Assembly (NCBI GenBank): GCA_913052545.1
Contig: CAJXEF010000110.1
Span: forward strand, 1 to 6,940
Direction of reading: 5' to 3'
Length of the DNA: 6,940 nucleotides
Source of the DNA: an uncultured Chloroflexota bacterium
Lineage (GTDB): Bacteria; Chloroflexota; Dehalococcoidia; UBA3495
Under the pieces are notes generated by a model that ran no database searches, was not told the origin of the DNA, and saw only the letters and a program-made list of their open reading frames with translations. This document shows positions 6,180 to 6,940 of the stretch, piece after piece (within the stretch, counting starts at the first letter, position 1; each line of letters begins with the position of its first letter). The translations under genes were made by a program, and so were the position numbers.

Positions 6180-6940
6180 CAGATTGATTCTAGTATTAAC
6201 TTTGGAATGTAGTTTTCCAGTACCGCTCCAGCGACAAGTAACCCGACTGAGAATAATGAGAGGAACCCGACGGCAGACAAAACTCGCTTTAACCTCGTGT
6301 CATTGAACCTATAAACAGTAAGTCCCCGTGAAAGAAATATCGCGGCCAGTGCGCCGACTAAATATGACGCGGCCTCAACAATCAGATGAGGGAGTATCGC
6401 TATTAGGATCATGGCCGCATACACAACAGTGTTCAGTTCAGTCTCACGCCCCCCACCCATGAACAGGACTATTGTCACTCCCCAAACTCCCGCGTTCCAT
6501 CCGAGAGCAAACATAGCTCCCAGAGACCTGTATATGAATGACAACACACTCAAGGTTATTAACACAGAAAGATTATGCTGAAATATGCTAGATCCTTGAG
6601 AAAATCTCTCTGGGGATAACACTGTATTAGTATCCAATTGAATACGGGTTACTATGAAATTGAAATCCTCCATTATTACCGAGTCACTGCTAATACTCCC
6701 AATGACCATGAATGCCATAAACATACCAATGAAGAGACTCAGTCCCGAAATTATGCTTTCTAGATTGACCTGCCTGCCATTGCCTTCAGCGCTCCATATT
6801 CGTGTTCGGTTAAGTGCAAGTATCTGATTTAATCTCGGCGCCATAGCGGCCGATGCCAAAACTATCCCAATTAAACCAGGCTCCGGGACGCCGATTAGTC
6901 GTGTTGCATACACACTTACTAACGTAAGCATCAATGCTTC
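6179..6940 (-). CDS. SpoIIM/DUF95-like multi-pass membrane protein, N-terminus beyond window
   Basis: The frame is open to the right edge: codons GAA and GCA precede the TTG at 6934 and ATG at 6931, so the true start probably lies outside and the visible part is the C-terminal 250 or so residues. Numbering from the TTG at 6934, hydrophobic segments lie near 58-80, 119-160 (possibly two), 168-203 (two) and 216-240. Near 118-150 HNLSV and SLGAMFALGWNAGVWG resemble the N-rich and G-rich part of SpoIIM/DUF95 proteins. ILPHLIVEAASYLVGALAA (180-198) matches their PH-x3-E signature. SpoIIM acts in engulfment in spore formers, but many relatives in non-sporulating bacteria and archaea have no known role, so sporulation should not be assumed. 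The gene runs in the same direction as the cyclase gene, 216 bases upstream of it, so joint transcription is possible. The family call rests on motif recall. Confidence 0.7.
   Translation of the reverse strand, partial: EALMLTLVSVYATRLIGVPEPGLIGIVLASAAMAPRLNQILALNRTRIWSAEGNGRQVNLESIISGLSLFIGMFMAFMVIGSISSDSVIMEDFNFIVTRIQLDTNTVLSPERFSQGSSIFQHNLSVLITLSVLSFIYRSLGAMFALGWNAGVWGVTIVLFMGGGRETELNTVVYAAMILIAILPHLIVEAASYLVGALAAIFLSRGLTVYRFNDTRLKRVLSAVGFLSLFSVGLLVAGAVLENYIPKLILESI

Noticed and set aside
6167..6188. ATCAATC/GATTGAT stem at the end of the SpoIIM-like gene as terminator
   Set aside because: It has seven AT-rich pairs, an 8-base loop and no T-run, and it overlaps coding sequence.

Overview
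This window looks like bacterial DNA of moderate to low GC content. It holds five protein genes and no RNA genes, CRISPR array or insertion sequence that I can see. The host cannot be fixed from sequence alone. A SpoIIM-like membrane protein and a class III cyclase with an FGRNVILASRI-type motif would fit Chloroflexota or a related Gram-positive-side lineage, but this is a low-confidence inference.

Left and centre (343-3559, + strand) is a compact three-gene ubiquitin-like conjugation cassette. The first gene encodes an E2-fold protein whose N-terminal half carries a zinc ribbon and two tandem eight-ligand zinc modules with nearly identical spacing. The second encodes an E1-like ThiF/MoeB adenylating enzyme with an unrecognised N-terminal domain. 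The third, overlapping the second by 23 bases, encodes a JAB/JAMM metallopeptidase fused to a second, cysteine-free E2-like/RWD-type domain. Together they supply activation (E1), transfer (E2, possibly with a built-in substrate-selecting module) and removal or processing (JAB). No ubiquitin-like modifier gene is visible in the window. It is either outside, supplied by a host protein, or absent, as in type II CBASS where the E1-E2 modifies its own synthase.

Centre and right (3602-5962, - strand), converging on the cassette across a strong hairpin, is a 786-residue protein with the order zinc ribbon, SPFH (stomatin-like) domain, coiled coils and class III nucleotide cyclase domain. It starts at TTG. 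Its cyclase keeps both metal-binding aspartates but has Ile where the transition-state Asn usually sits. It is convergent with the cassette, so joint function is only a hypothesis.

Right end (6179 to the edge, - strand) is the C-terminal part of a SpoIIM/DUF95-like multi-pass membrane protein whose start lies beyond the window. Between it and the cyclase gene lies a short broken reading frame with a CPFCGG zinc-knuckle motif.

The first 342 bases hold no recognisable gene. They contain a perfect TATAAT that probably belongs to the cassette promoter.
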